Origin: Dehalococcoidia bacterium
Lineage (GTDB): Bacteria > Chloroflexota > Dehalococcoidia > DSTF01 > JALHUB01
Direction: 5' to 3'
Length of the DNA: 64,000 bases
NCBI GenBank assembly: GCA_030018455.1
Contig: JASEFU010000001.1
Coordinates: 435,545-499,544, forward strand
Shown: in pieces, positions 15,994-25,900 of the stretch
Layout: every line of letters starts with the position of its first letter
Numbering within the stretch: the first letter of the stretch is position 1
The notes under the pieces: model-generated
Told to the model about the DNA's origin: nothing
What the model saw: only the letters and a program-made list of their open reading frames with translations
The model's database searches: none
Made by a program: the position numbers and the translations under genes

Positions 15994-17157
15994 CTACGGC
16001 AGCTCCCACTCCTGCAGCCGCGCCTGCAGCGTCAGTTCCTCGCCGTCCCGCACCACGTGCAGCGTAACAGTGTCCCCCACGTTCTTCGACTCAATGTAGC
16101 CGGCGAGCTCCTCGAACGTGTCCACCTCAGTGTCGTCGATGCGGACGATGATGTCGCCGCCCGGCGGAGCCGCGAGAGGATCGGAGGGGACCGCCCCGCT
16201 CGCGCCCCGTACGCCGGCCTGCGCCGCCGCGCCGCCCGGGTCCACCTCCACAACGTAGACGCCCCTATCGACGGACAGATCGAGCGTCTCGGCGAGGCCC
16301 GGCGTCACCGTGCGTCCGGCGATGCCCAGGCGCGGATGCGTGACCCTCTCGCCGGCGCGGAGCTGCGGTAGGAAACGTTGCGCGGTGTTTATGGGTATGG
16401 CGAAACCGATGCCGATGAACACGTTCTCTCCCGTCGGGTTCTCGATCGCCGTGTTTATGCCGATCACTTCCCCTTCGAAATTGACGAGCGGACCACCCGA
16501 GTTGCCGGGATTGATTGCGGCGTCGGTCTGGAGAAGCTCCCGGATCGGACGCTGCCCCGTCTGGCTGAGCGTGCGGTCGCGGCCGCTGATTATCCCCTGC
16601 GTCACGGTGCCCTCCAGCCCGAAGGGGTTGCCGATTGCGAGCACAGGCTCGCCGATAACCACGGCATCGGAATCGCCCAGCGGCGCCGGCCTGATCAGGT
16701 CGCTTGGAATGCCCGCGCGGATCAGCGCGATGTCATTGCCGGGATCAGTCCCTACCACTTCCGCCTCAGCGGTCGTGCCGTCGGCCAGCGTTACCTGTAT
16801 GCGTGCGGCGTTCGCGATGACGTGGTAATTCGTGAGGATGTTCCCCTCCTCATCGATCATGAACCCGGAGCCCAGACCCTCGGTGGCGCCGAAGATGCCG
16901 CGCGCGCCGGTAGTGACTATCTGGACGACGGATGGACGCAACCTCTCGTAGATCTGAACCGGGTCGCCCGCGGGCTGTCCGTCGCCGCCGTCGCCATCTT
17001 CCGGCGTGGCCACCTGTGTGGGGGCCGGCGTCTCCTCCTCCTGCTGCTGCGCCCCTGAGTCCGACTCGCAGCCCACGATGACGGTGACCGTGAGGGCCAC
17101 CGCCAGGGCCACCACCACGACGATAAGAAAATTAGTCAGCCAGATGCTCTTTCTCAT
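15994..17157 (-). CDS. HtrA/DegP-like serine protease with PDZ domain
   Basis: Envelope protein-quality-control protease, 387 residues. An N-terminal hydrophobic helix (residues 9-29) ends in VIVGC, a plausible lipobox, so the protein may be either a lipoprotein or a signal-anchored protein facing outward. A Gln/Glu/Pro/Gly linker follows. The trypsin-like domain has the triad His112 (NYHVI), Asp142 (NDIAL) and Ser220 (GNSGGP). One PDZ domain spans about 275-375 (LGIAGRTVTP to TLHVVRDGEEL). AAGGAAGG precedes the ATG. It ends towards the rhomboid gene and is transcribed in the same direction as the sppA gene upstream. Confidence 0.93.
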   Translation of the reverse strand: MRKSIWLTNFLIVVVVALAVALTVTVIVGCESDSGAQQQEEETPAPTQVATPEDGDGGDGQPAGDPVQIYERLRPSVVQIVTTGARGIFGATEGLGSGFMIDEEGNILTNYHVIANAARIQVTLADGTTAEAEVVGTDPGNDIALIRAGIPSDLIRPAPLGDSDAVVIGEPVLAIGNPFGLEGTVTQGIISGRDRTLSQTGQRPIRELLQTDAAINPGNSGGPLVNFEGEVIGINTAIENPTGENVFIGIGFAIPINTAQRFLPQLRAGERVTHPRLGIAGRTVTPGLAETLDLSVDRGVYVVEVDPGGAAAQAGVRGASGAVPSDPLAAPPGGDIIVRIDDTEVDTFEELAGYIESKNVGDTVTLHVVRDGEELTLQARLQEWELP

Positions 17158-17286
17158 GACGTTTCAACCTTCCTTTGCGGCGCCGGTGGCCGCTTTTCCC
17201 ATCTTCGCTGTGAAATAAGCGATGTTGCTGGGGAGAGTATGCCTGAGAAACATTAAAGAGAGATTAGAGATGGACGATCGGCCTCT

Positions 17287-18087
17287 TCACCTGAAGCGGT
17301 AGTAATCGACGCGGCCGCGGACCGCGGCATCGAGCTGGGCGCTCAGCTCCTCGACGAAACCGCCCATCATCCGCGACATCAACATGGCGCGGAGGCCGCG
17401 CTTCGGCCGCACATACGTCACCCTTCGCGGCGCCTTGCCCAACTGCATCGCGAGCTCGATGGCGGCGTCGAGGTCACCCAGTTCATCGACGAGGCCCAGC
17501 TCCTTTGCCTTCGTCGCCGTGAACATCTCGCCCGTCGCCAGCTTTCGCACGCGATCCTCGCTCATGTCGCGCCCCTTCGCGACGGCGGCGATAAAGTGAT
17601 CGTAAAGCTCATCCAGAAGCGCCTGCTCCTTCTCCCTCTCCTCCTTCGTCGGCTCCCGCAGCGGCGACCACATGTCCTTGAGCCGGCCGCTCTTCGTGAT
17701 CGACACCTTGACACCGATGCGGTGCAGCAGCTCGTAGAGCAGCGGCCGCGCCGATATCGCCCCTATGGAGCCGACGAGCGCCGTGGGCACGGCGATTATC
17801 TTCGTCGCGGCGCAGCTTACCATGTAGGCGCCGGAAGCGCCCGCGCCACGAATAAAGGCGATGACCGGCTTCTTCTCCGCCAGCTTCCTCACCGAGCGGT
17901 AGAGGTAGTCGGAGGCGGTGGCCGAGCCGCCGGGCGAATCGATATCGAGGATGACGGCGCGGACGGCGGCATTCTCCGCGAGCGACTGGAGGGAGCGGAC
18001 GTACTCGGCTGTGCGCGAAGGCGACCCTATGGCGCCGAACAGCTCGAAGACGGCGATGCGGTGCGGGTTGAAGAGGCGTCCCAGCAT
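17287..18087 (-). CDS. sppA: Signal peptide peptidase SppA, S49 family
   Basis: A 266-residue S49-family peptidase of the short (about 270-residue) type without a large N-terminal domain. The family blocks are LDIDSPGGSATASD, then GASGAYMVSCAA with the nucleophile Ser85, and KSGRLKDMWSPL with the general-base Lys137. No strong signal sequence is evident; the N-terminus (LFNPHRIAVFELFGAIG) begins directly with the first strand, so its location is uncertain. ATG 18087 is chosen because GAGGGA lies about ten bases upstream; a TTG at 18108 is an alternative. The enzyme degrades leftover signal peptides or acts on stress-related membrane proteins. Confidence 0.87.
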   Translation of the reverse strand: MLGRLFNPHRIAVFELFGAIGSPSRTAEYVRSLQSLAENAAVRAVILDIDSPGGSATASDYLYRSVRKLAEKKPVIAFIRGAGASGAYMVSCAATKIIAVPTALVGSIGAISARPLLYELLHRIGVKVSITKSGRLKDMWSPLREPTKEEREKEQALLDELYDHFIAAVAKGRDMSEDRVRKLATGEMFTATKAKELGLVDELGDLDAAIELAMQLGKAPRRVTYVRPKRGLRAMLMSRMMGGFVEELSAQLDAAVRGRVDYYRFR

Positions 18088-18186
18088 CTTCTCGCTTCCC
18101 TCGCTCAAACGCTCTTTCTATTTACGTTATCGCACGGGATTAGCGCTGTCCATATCAGGGAAATGACAAAACGGTGCGGGCGGCCG

Positions 18187-18216
18187 GTCAACGGACAGGA
18201 AACGGACAAACGGATG
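18187..18216 (+). repeat. Dispersed repeat, copy A
   Basis: GTCAACGGACA followed by GGAAACGGACAAACGGATG. Nearly identical to the copies at 33286-33317 and, inverted, 48921-48953. All lie between genes. Confidence 0.65.
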
Positions 18217-18249
18217 CGCGAGCGGCTGCGAATGAGTCAACACATTAAA

Positions 18250-18570
18250 GCTCCCAGCCCCGGATCGTCGTACCGCGCCCGCAGGTACGGTGGCTGCCGC
18301 GCGACCTGGTGGTCCTGCAGCTCGCCCGTGAACCTGTAGGGGTTCGCAGACGTGCCAGTGCGCGACTTCACGGCCCCAAAGGCGTCACAGGTGTACGTGT
18401 CCGTCACGTTGCCGCCCGCATCCGTCAGCCCCGCCTGCCTGCCGGTAGGAAGGTCGTCGAGCCGAGGCCGTCGTAGAGGAAGTAGCTGCTCGCACCATTA
18501 TTATCGGTCGCAAACAGTAAATCCAGCCCATAGACGTAGCTCGTGGTCGCGTCATTCAGCGCACTTGCGG
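18250..18570 (-). pseudogene. RHS-repeat core remnant, frameshifted
   Basis: Two reading frames together encode most of an RHS-repeat-associated core: YVYGLDLLFATDNNG and YFLYDGLGSTT in one frame (about 18440-18560), then LTDAGGNVTDTYTCDAFGAV, NPYRFTGELQD and YLRARYDDPGLG in another (about 18250-18425). Between them a GC-rich stretch containing CCTACCGGCAGGCAGG replaces the two codons normally found there (RQ in RQLTDA), shifting the frame. No start, N-terminal YD-repeat array or toxin tip remains, so this is a dead fragment of a polymorphic toxin or wall-associated RHS protein. Confidence 0.8.
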
Positions 18571-18646
18571 GGCTGATCGGCAGACGGATGGACAGATTGT
18601 CCCTGTTCACCGCGGATGCTAACATGAACATCGCTATTACTCCCTG

Positions 18647-19546
18647 GTGACCGGTTTGTCTCCGCAAAGAGTCTCGCTGCGCGTGCCTGCCACCTCGGCT
18701 AACCTCGGGCCGGGCTTCGATTGCCTCGCCCTCGCCCTCGACCTGTGGGCCGAGTTCACCCTCGAGGCAAACGACTCACCTTTTCCCGCGCCCGAAGACC
18801 CGCTCCTCGCCATGGTGCTGGACGCCGCGAGCGCCTGGTACGCCGCCCACGATGAGGAGCCGCCGAAGGGCCTTGCGGCGGCCTGGCAGGGCGGCATCCC
18901 CGTCGCCCGCGGCCTCGGGGCCAGCGCCTGCGCCCGCGCCGCCGGACTCGTGGGGGCGAACGCCCTCTCCGGCCGCCCCGTCGACCTCGAAGCGGTGCTG
19001 ACGCTCGGCTCGAGGCTGGAGGGCCACGCCGACAACATGGCCCCCGCCCTCTTCGGCGGGTTGCAGGTGGTCGTGATCGATGGCGATGTCACACTGCACG
19101 CCCCCGTCCGTCTGCCGCCGGGAATCCGCGTCGTCCTCCTCGTCCCCGATCAGCCCATGCCCACCGACGAGAGCCGGCGGGCCCTGCCCTTACAGGTGTC
19201 GCGCGAGGATGCCGTTCATAACATCGGGCGGGCGTGTCTGCTTGTGAGCGCGCTGGCCGCAGGCCGCCTCGACCTGCTGGCTGCCGCCACCGACGACCGC
19301 CTCCACCAGCCGGTGCGGTCGCGGCTGCTGCCCGGCATGTACGAGGTCATCACGGCTGCCCGCGAAGCCGGCGCCCTCTGCGCCTATCTCTCCGGCGGCG
19401 GCTCGACCATCGCCGCATGGACGATGGGAAATCAGGAGAAGATCGCGCAGGCCATGCTCCAGGCGGCGCAGGCGGCAGGCACGGCCGGCAAGACGATGTT
19501 CACCGCGCCAACCCAGAGCGGCGTCCAAATACTAAGAACAGAATAG
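18647..19546 (+). CDS. thrB: Homoserine kinase
   Basis: GHMP-family kinase, 299 residues, phosphorylating L-homoserine in threonine synthesis. The N-terminal block VPATSANLGPGFD and the ATP-binding loop PVARGLGASACA (family PxxxGLGSSA) are present; the C-terminal LSGGGSTIAAW matches motif 3. Translation starts at GTG 18647, which overlaps the stop of a short ATG reading frame of eight codons (18624-18650), so coupling is possible. lysC follows after nine bases; together they supply the aspartate-derived amino-acid pathway. Confidence 0.93.
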   Translation: MTGLSPQRVSLRVPATSANLGPGFDCLALALDLWAEFTLEANDSPFPAPEDPLLAMVLDAASAWYAAHDEEPPKGLAAAWQGGIPVARGLGASACARAAGLVGANALSGRPVDLEAVLTLGSRLEGHADNMAPALFGGLQVVVIDGDVTLHAPVRLPPGIRVVLLVPDQPMPTDESRRALPLQVSREDAVHNIGRACLLVSALAAGRLDLLAAATDDRLHQPVRSRLLPGMYEVITAAREAGALCAYLSGGGSTIAAWTMGNQEKIAQAMLQAAQAAGTAGKTMFTAPTQSGVQILRTE

Positions 19547-19555
19547 GTGAAGACA

Positions 19556-20782
19556 ATGGGCATCATCGTCCAGAAGTACGGCGGCAGCTCGCTGGCCGAC
19601 GGCGAAAAGATCAAGAACGTCGCCCGCCGTGTCGCCGCTCGCAAAGAGCAGGGCAATGAGATGGTTGTCGTCGTCTCCGCCATGGGCAAGACGACCGACC
19701 AGTTGATCGAACTTGCGCACGAGATCACCGACTCGCCGGAGGACCGCGAAATGGACGTGCTGATGTCCACCGGCGAGACCGTCTCCAGCACCCTCATGGT
19801 AATGGCGCTGCACAGCCTGGGCCACGACGCCATAAGCCTCAGCGGCGGGCAGGCCGGCATCCGCACCGATAAGGTGCACCGCAAGGCGCGCATCCTCGCC
19901 ATCGACCCCAGGCGCGTGCACCAGGAGGTAGAGAAGGGACGCGTGGTCATCGTCGCCGGCTTCCAGGGTCTGACGCAGGACGCCGACGAGGACATCACCA
20001 CCCTCGGCCGCGGCGGCTCCGATACGACGGCGGTGGCTCTGGCCGCCGCTCTTAAAGCGGACGCTTGCGAGATCTACACAGACGTCGAGGGCGTGTACAG
20101 CGCCGACCCGCGAATCGTTCCCGAGGCCCGCAAGCTCGACGAGATAAGCTACGAAGAGATGCTGGAGCTGGCGAGCGTCGGCGCCAAAGTCATGCACTCG
20201 CGGGCGGTCGAGCTGGGCCAAGTCTACGACATGCCGATCCTCGTCGCCTCCAGCTTCAAGGAGGCGCCGGGCACCCTAATTCACGGAGGTGTTTCTGTGG
20301 AGCAGTTCAAGAAGGTCCGCGGCATCGCCCACGACCTCGATGTCGCCAAACTGACCATCCGCGGCGTGCCCGACAGGCCCGGCATCGCCGCCGCTATCTT
20401 CGAGCCGCTGGCCGACGCTCACATTTCCGTCGACACCATCGTCCAGAACGCCAGCGAGGACAACCTCACCGACGTGACGTTCACGATATCGCGCGGCGAT
20501 CTGCGGCGGGCGGTGCCCATAGTTGAAGCGACCGCGAAGGAGATACACGCGCGCGAGGTGGTGGCCGACGACGCCCTCGGGAAAGTAAGCATCGTCGGCA
20601 CGGGAATGCAGAGCGGCCCCGGCTACGCGGCCCTCATGTTCCGCACCCTTCACGAGAAGGGGATCAACATCGAGATGATCTCGACCAGCGAGATACGTAT
20701 CACCTGCATCATTCGCGAGGACCGCGTGAAGGACGCCGTGCGGGCGCTACACAAAGCATTCGCCCTCGAGACCGGCGAGTAG
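19556..20782 (+). CDS. lysC: Aspartate kinase
   Basis: First enzyme of the aspartate pathway, phosphorylating L-aspartate for lysine, threonine and methionine. The 408-residue product has the kinase core ([10 protein letters not shown] near residue 5, [12 protein letters not shown], and [13 protein letters not shown]) and two C-terminal ACT domains (about 265-330 and 345-405) that bind feedback inhibitors. The start at 19556 is preferred to a GTG at 19547 because AGGTGA lies five bases before it and the product then begins as in relatives (GIIVQKYGG). It is directly downstream of thrB in one operon. Confidence 0.96.
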   Translation: MGIIVQKYGGSSLADGEKIKNVARRVAARKEQGNEMVVVVSAMGKTTDQLIELAHEITDSPEDREMDVLMSTGETVSSTLMVMALHSLGHDAISLSGGQAGIRTDKVHRKARILAIDPRRVHQEVEKGRVVIVAGFQGLTQDADEDITTLGRGGSDTTAVALAAALKADACEIYTDVEGVYSADPRIVPEARKLDEISYEEMLELASVGAKVMHSRAVELGQVYDMPILVASSFKEAPGTLIHGGVSVEQFKKVRGIAHDLDVAKLTIRGVPDRPGIAAAIFEPLADAHISVDTIVQNASEDNLTDVTFTISRGDLRRAVPIVEATAKEIHAREVVADDALGKVSIVGTGMQSGPGYAALMFRTLHEKGINIEMISTSEIRITCIIREDRVKDAVRALHKAFALETGE

Positions 20783-20808
20783 CACCGCGACCGGCGGGGA
20801 AACTCGGA

Positions 20809-22221
20809 TCATTCCGCAGGCATCACGCCGGGAAGCTGATACGTGCCATCCAGGACGGTGGGCTCGGGAAGAAAGATGCGCATGATGAGCACAAAGCTTC
20901 CCGCGGGGGTGGGCAACCAGTTCGACTCGCGACCCGGCGGTGGGCTCTGCTGCAGGTAGATGTCGAGCGACCCGTCCGCGTTAAGCTGCAGGCCCGGCGT
21001 GCGGTCGCCGATCGCGTACACTTTGGCGGGGTTCTCGACCAGGAACATGTCGGGCCCGTACAAAGTTAGAGACCAGAACGCCTTCGCCGGCGGAAGCTCG
21101 CCCGCATCGAAATGCAACACGTAGTCGCGGGCGCCCGAGTAAGCCTCTCCATTTGCGTCTTCCCGTGACGAGAAGTACATTGCTTCCTCGCGGATGTTTG
21201 CGCCCCAGCCTGACTCGGCGATGGCGGCGCGGAGGAGGAAGTCGTCGCCGTAGCGTCCGAGGTCGCGGGCAGTATTCCAACCGTTGACGCTGATTGTCGA
21301 TGAGGCGATCTCCTCCTTGATGCGCCTCGCTCCGTCGGTGACGCCCTTTTCGAGGGCGGCGCGCTCTTCCGGCGTCCCGTCCGCCGCGGGGTGAAGGCCG
21401 GGGCCGACGCCGATAGCCGCGAACCGCTCCAGCGCGGCGCGGTCCGCTTCGCTTGTCGGCGGGTTCACAGCCAGAATATCGCCCAGCTCATCGAAGAACG
21501 CCGCGCCTGCCTCCGCGACCTGCTGCGGGGCGCCCGGAGCAGTGCCCAGTGAGGATGGGGCGGGAACCGGCTGGCCGGGCGTCAGCGGCTCAAGGCGTAC
21601 CTGCGCCATGACGTCGTGCGCGGCAGCGAGATCGTCGGCGCCGGACACGAGGAACCGGCCCAGGAGGAATACCAGCGGAGTCGGCGCGCTGATCAGCTCG
21701 CTACCGGCAGGCAGCTCGCCGTCCCACCCCGGCGGCGCGATCACCCACGACCCGGCCTCGCCCCCGGTGGCGCGGGCGCCGACGTACGCGAATGCCTCCG
21801 TGTAGATGTCGAGGAACTGGAAGGCGTAGTAGCGGTCGCGGATCTCCGGGACCGTCAGCACAAGAGGGCCATTGCGCAGGTCGATCATTGCCACGTCGTA
21901 CAGCGTGTCGACGTTGGGCGCGACGACAGACCGGCTTGTCGGATCGGACAACTGCTTCTGTGGGAAGAGCTGGTTCACGCCCGTGGCCGGCGCGAGCGTC
22001 TGCATGGTGCGCATCGTCACCACGGCCGGCATGCCCCACACGTAAGCGTCGGCTGCGATTGCCGCTGCGTCCTGCGGCGCAGTCGTGCTTTCCGCCGGCG
22101 GCGTAGGCGAAGACGCAGGCGCAGACTCGTCCTCCCCTTCGCAGGCAGACGCCAAAACCGCCGTCGTAAGCAGCAGCCAGAACGCCCCGTGCATGCATCT
22201 TCGAACCTGACGGAATGCCAT
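20809..22221 (-). CDS. DUF1254/DUF1214 domain lipoprotein
   Basis: A secreted 470-residue protein with an N-terminal signal helix ending in LASAC, a lipobox, so probably a lipid-anchored surface protein. A Ser/Pro/Thr linker follows. The next part matches DUF1254 (AADAYVWGMPAV at about 56, then PNVDTLYDVAMIDL and YYAFQFLDIYT) and the C-terminal third matches DUF1214 (RDYVLHFDAGELPPAKAFWSLTLYG, then LQLNADGSLDIYLQQSPP). This pair of domains is widespread in bacteria; its biochemical role is not established. The gene is a single unit; ATG 22221 is the first in-frame start before the signal sequence. Confidence 0.85.
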   Translation of the reverse strand: MAFRQVRRCMHGAFWLLLTTAVLASACEGEDESAPASSPTPPAESTTAPQDAAAIAADAYVWGMPAVVTMRTMQTLAPATGVNQLFPQKQLSDPTSRSVVAPNVDTLYDVAMIDLRNGPLVLTVPEIRDRYYAFQFLDIYTEAFAYVGARATGGEAGSWVIAPPGWDGELPAGSELISAPTPLVFLLGRFLVSGADDLAAAHDVMAQVRLEPLTPGQPVPAPSSLGTAPGAPQQVAEAGAAFFDELGDILAVNPPTSEADRAALERFAAIGVGPGLHPAADGTPEERAALEKGVTDGARRIKEEIASSTISVNGWNTARDLGRYGDDFLLRAAIAESGWGANIREEAMYFSSREDANGEAYSGARDYVLHFDAGELPPAKAFWSLTLYGPDMFLVENPAKVYAIGDRTPGLQLNADGSLDIYLQQSPPPGRESNWLPTPAGSFVLIMRIFLPEPTVLDGTYQLPGVMPAE

Positions 22222-22430
22222 GGCAATCTACTCCTTTTCGCTGGCTTACCACTCATCGGCGCGGCTTCCGGCATTATGCCATCCGCCGAGTGCGCGCTCA
22301 ACAGCAGCTCGGCTAGGGTCCGCAATCCGGGGACAGTCGGGAGAGCAGCATCGAGAAAGGCGTGATTGTGAGGACGTGTTCCGCGGCGGCGTCTCCCGGA
22401 CAACCCGCCGGGTTACTCGCGTAAGAAGCC

Positions 22431-22473
22431 GGCGATAAAATGAGCGCGGGCCCGGGGGAACCCCCGGTCCCGC
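22431..22473 (-). terminator. Probable terminator after nfu
   Basis: Thirteen-base stem with one mismatch (22446-22458 with 22461-22473, core CCGGGGG) followed on the minus strand by GCTCATTTTATC. It lies about 40 bases past the nfu stop. The rest of 22222-22430 shows no gene. Confidence 0.6.
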
Positions 22474-22511
22474 GAAGTCCTGTCTGGAGGGATAAAGCCG
22501 GCGCTGGTCCG

Positions 22512-22784
22512 CTACTCGAAACGCGACCAGTCTACCCCTTCGAGCCCCACGGCCTCGACGCCGGCGAGGCCCGGCACCTCTTCCACCAGTATGCGCTCGA
22601 TCCCCATCTTGAGGGTAATCTGGCTCATCGGGCAGCCGCCGCACGCGCCCTCGAGCTGGACGCGGGCGATGTTATCGGGCGTTACCTCGACGAGACTGAC
22701 GTCGCCGCCGTGCGATTGCAGCGAGGGGCGTATGAGTTCGAGTATCTCCTCGACCCTGGTCTTAAGCTCTTCTGCCACCTTCAT
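22512..22784 (-). CDS. NFU-type iron-sulfur scaffold protein (NifU C-terminal domain)
   Basis: A 90-residue single-domain protein equivalent to the NifU C-terminal (NFU) domain, which carries a [4Fe-4S] cluster and passes it to target proteins. The cluster-binding CxxC is in GACGGCPMS, preceded by LRPSLQSHGGDVSLVEV and followed by LKMGIERIL, all typical of the family. It stands alone here; no isc or suf genes are in the window. The terminator downstream indicates a short single-gene transcript. Confidence 0.93.
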   Translation of the reverse strand: MKVAEELKTRVEEILELIRPSLQSHGGDVSLVEVTPDNIARVQLEGACGGCPMSQITLKMGIERILVEEVPGLAGVEAVGLEGVDWSRFE

Positions 22785-22919
22785 CTCCGATCCTTGCCTG
22801 ACTTCCCCTTCAGGCTAACATGCCGTCTTGGCGGGCGTCAAACAGCGAACGTCGGGCCCGCGCCAAAAACGGCGGCACTGAACATAAGAAGCGCGTGGTG
22901 AGCCGCGGGCGCTGGTATA

Positions 22920-25900
22920 ATGCAGACGGCCACACCCATGTTCGCGCACCTGCACGTCCACACCGAATTCAGCCTGCTCGACGGCCTCGCCCGCATCCCC
23001 CAACTCATGCAGCGCGCCCGCGAGCTCGGCCAGGAGGCCATCGCCCTAACCGACCACGGCGCCCTCTACGCCGCCATCGACTTCTACAAGCAGGCGCGCG
23101 CCTGCGGCATCAAGCCTGTGATCGGCGTCGAGGCGTACGTCGCCCCTGATTCCCGCTTTAACCGCGACCCGAAAGAGAAGCGGCCGTACCATCTCACTCT
23201 CCTCTGCCGCAACATGACCGGCTATCGCAACCTCCTTACGCTGGTGACGAAAGCGAACCTTGAAGGCCACTACTACAAGCCGCGGATGGACAGGGAACTC
23301 TTCGAGCAGCACAGCGAAGGGATAATCGCGCTATCCGGCTGCCACGCCGCCGAGCTGCACCGCCTGCTCGTCGACGGACGCCGAGATGAAGCGCTGAAGA
23401 CCGCCCTCTGGTACCGCGAGAGGTTCGACAACTTCTACCTCGAACTGCAGGAGCACAGCATGCCGGAGCTGACGGCTGTGAACCGCCAGCTCGTCGAGAT
23501 ATCGCGCGAGACCGGCATCCCCCTCATCGCCACTAACGACGTGCACTACGTCTACCAGGAGGACGCCCCAACGCACGATATCCTCCTCTGCATCGGCACG
23601 AACTCGTCCATACTTGACGACAAGCGCGTGCGCATGCCCGACGACTCCTACTACCTGAAATCGGAAGCCGAAATGCTCGCGCTCTTCCCCGACCTGCCGG
23701 AAGCGATCCAGAACAGCGCCCGCGTCGCCGACATGTGCGAGCTCGACCTCCGTTTCGGTGAGCTCCACCTGCCGGAAGCGGAGGTGCCGCCCGGCAAGAC
23801 CGCCGACGGTTACCTGGCGGAGCTCGCCTACGCCGGCCTCGCCGAGCGCTACCCCCTCGGCTCCGACGACGCCCGCCGCCGCCTCGACTACGAGCTCGGC
23901 GTTGTGCGCGAGACCGGCTTCGCCAACTACATTCTCGTCGTGCGCGACTTCGCGGAGTTCGCCCGCGGACGCGGCATTGCCATGGGCGTGCGGGGCAGCG
24001 CCGCCGGCAGCATCATCCTTTACTGCCTCGGCATCACCGACATCGACCCGCTGGCGCACCGCCTCGTCTTCGAACGCTTCCTCAACGTCGAGCGGCGCGA
24101 GATGCCGGACATCGACATGGACTTCGCCGACGACCGCCGCGACGAGGTGATCCGCTACGTGGCCGAAAAGTACGGCTATGACCACGTAGCCCAGATAATC
24201 ACCTTCGGAACGATGGGCGCTAAAGCCGCCATCCGCGATGTCGGGCGCGCCCTCGGCATGACCTACGCCGACGTCGACCGCATCGCCCGCCTGGTGCCCA
24301 ACGCCCTCAACATGACGATCGACCGCGCCCTTTCCGAGAACGCGGAGATGCGCAGCGCCTACGAGCTCGACGACCAGGTGCGGCGCCTCGTCGATACGGC
24401 GCAGCGGCTCGAGGGGCTGGCCCGACACGCCAGCACCCACGCCGCCGGCGTCGTCATCTCCGGCGAGCCGCTGGTCGAGCACCTGCCGCTTCAGCGGCCC
24501 GTCCGGAGCGCCCGGCCCGTCGGGGAGCAGGGCGACGAAGGATCCATCCCCATGACCCAGTTCGCGATGGAGCACGTAGCGGAAATCGGCCTGCTGAAGA
24601 TGGACTTCCTGGGGCTCGTGAACCTGACCATCCTCGGCGAGGCGGTGAGAATCATCCGCGAGGCGCGCGGCGTCGATGTTGACATAAAGCACCTGCCCGA
24701 CGGCGATGCGAAGACCTACGAGATGCTTGCCGCCGGCGAGACGTTCGGCGTGTTCCAGCTCGAAGGGCCGGGGATGCGACGCTATATCCAGGAGCTCAAG
24801 CCCGCTTCCGTCGGCGAGCTGGCGGCGATGGTCGCTCTCTACCGCCCCGGCCCCATGCAGCACATCCCCACATACTGCCGCGCCAAGCATGGCCTCGAGC
24901 AGATCCATTACCCCCACCCCGATCTCGCCGACATCCTCGACGAGACCTACGGCGTCATCGTCTACCAGGACCAGGTGCTGCTGGTGGCGCAGAAGTTCGC
25001 GGGCTACTCGCTGGGCGAAGCCGACATCATGCGCAAGGCGATGGGCAAGAAGATACCGACGGTGATGCGCGCCGAGAAGGAGAGGTTCATCGCCGGCGCG
25101 CGCGAGCGGGGCTACAAAGAGCGCGACGCGCAGCAGATCTTCGATCTCATCGAGCCGTTCGCCGGCTACGCCTTCAACAAGGCGCACGCAGTCTCCTACG
25201 CCACGATCGCCTATCAGACCGCCTATCTCAAGGCCAACTATCCGGCAGAGTACATGACGGCCGTCCTCATGCTCGCCTCCGGCCACCCCAGCGGCGCGCA
25301 GGAGCGCGTCGCGGCCGCCGTCAGCGAGTGCGTGAAGCTCGGCATCCCCGTCCTCCCACCCGACGTCAACCACAGCGACGTCAACTTCAAGATCGAGGCG
25401 CAGGCCGACGGGCGGCAGGCAATCCGCTTCGGGCTGGCGGTGATCAAGAACGTCGGGCAGGGCGCCGTGGACGGCATCGTGGCGGCGCGCGAAGAGAAAG
25501 GGCCGTTCGCCTCCATCGAGGACTTCTGCCGCCGCGTGAACGTCAGAGGGCTCAACAAGCGCGCGCTCGAGAGCATGATCAAGGCCGGCGCGTTCGATTG
25601 CCTGGGCGACCGCCCGACACTGCTCGCCGGCGTGGACCGCGTGCTTTCGTTCGCGCAGCGCGAGCAGAAGATGCGGGAGTCCGGCCAGACGACGATGTTC
25701 GACCTCTTCGGCGAGACGGTGGAAGCGCCCCTTCCGATGCTGGAGCTGGAGCGGGCGGAGGTGTCGCGCACCGAGGTGCTGGAGTGGGAGAAGGAGGTGC
25801 TGGGCATATACGTTTCTGAGCACCCCTTCACCGGCGCCGCCGCCGACCTCGCTGCCCACGTCACCGCCGTTTGCAGCGAGGTCAACGCCGAGATGGCCGG

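Noticed and set aside
18624-18650. Eight-codon reading frame (MNIAITPW) before thrB as an attenuator leader peptide
   Set aside because: Only one Thr and two Ile codons, and no terminator/antiterminator pair is visible. Overlap with the thrB GTG could be chance or coupling.
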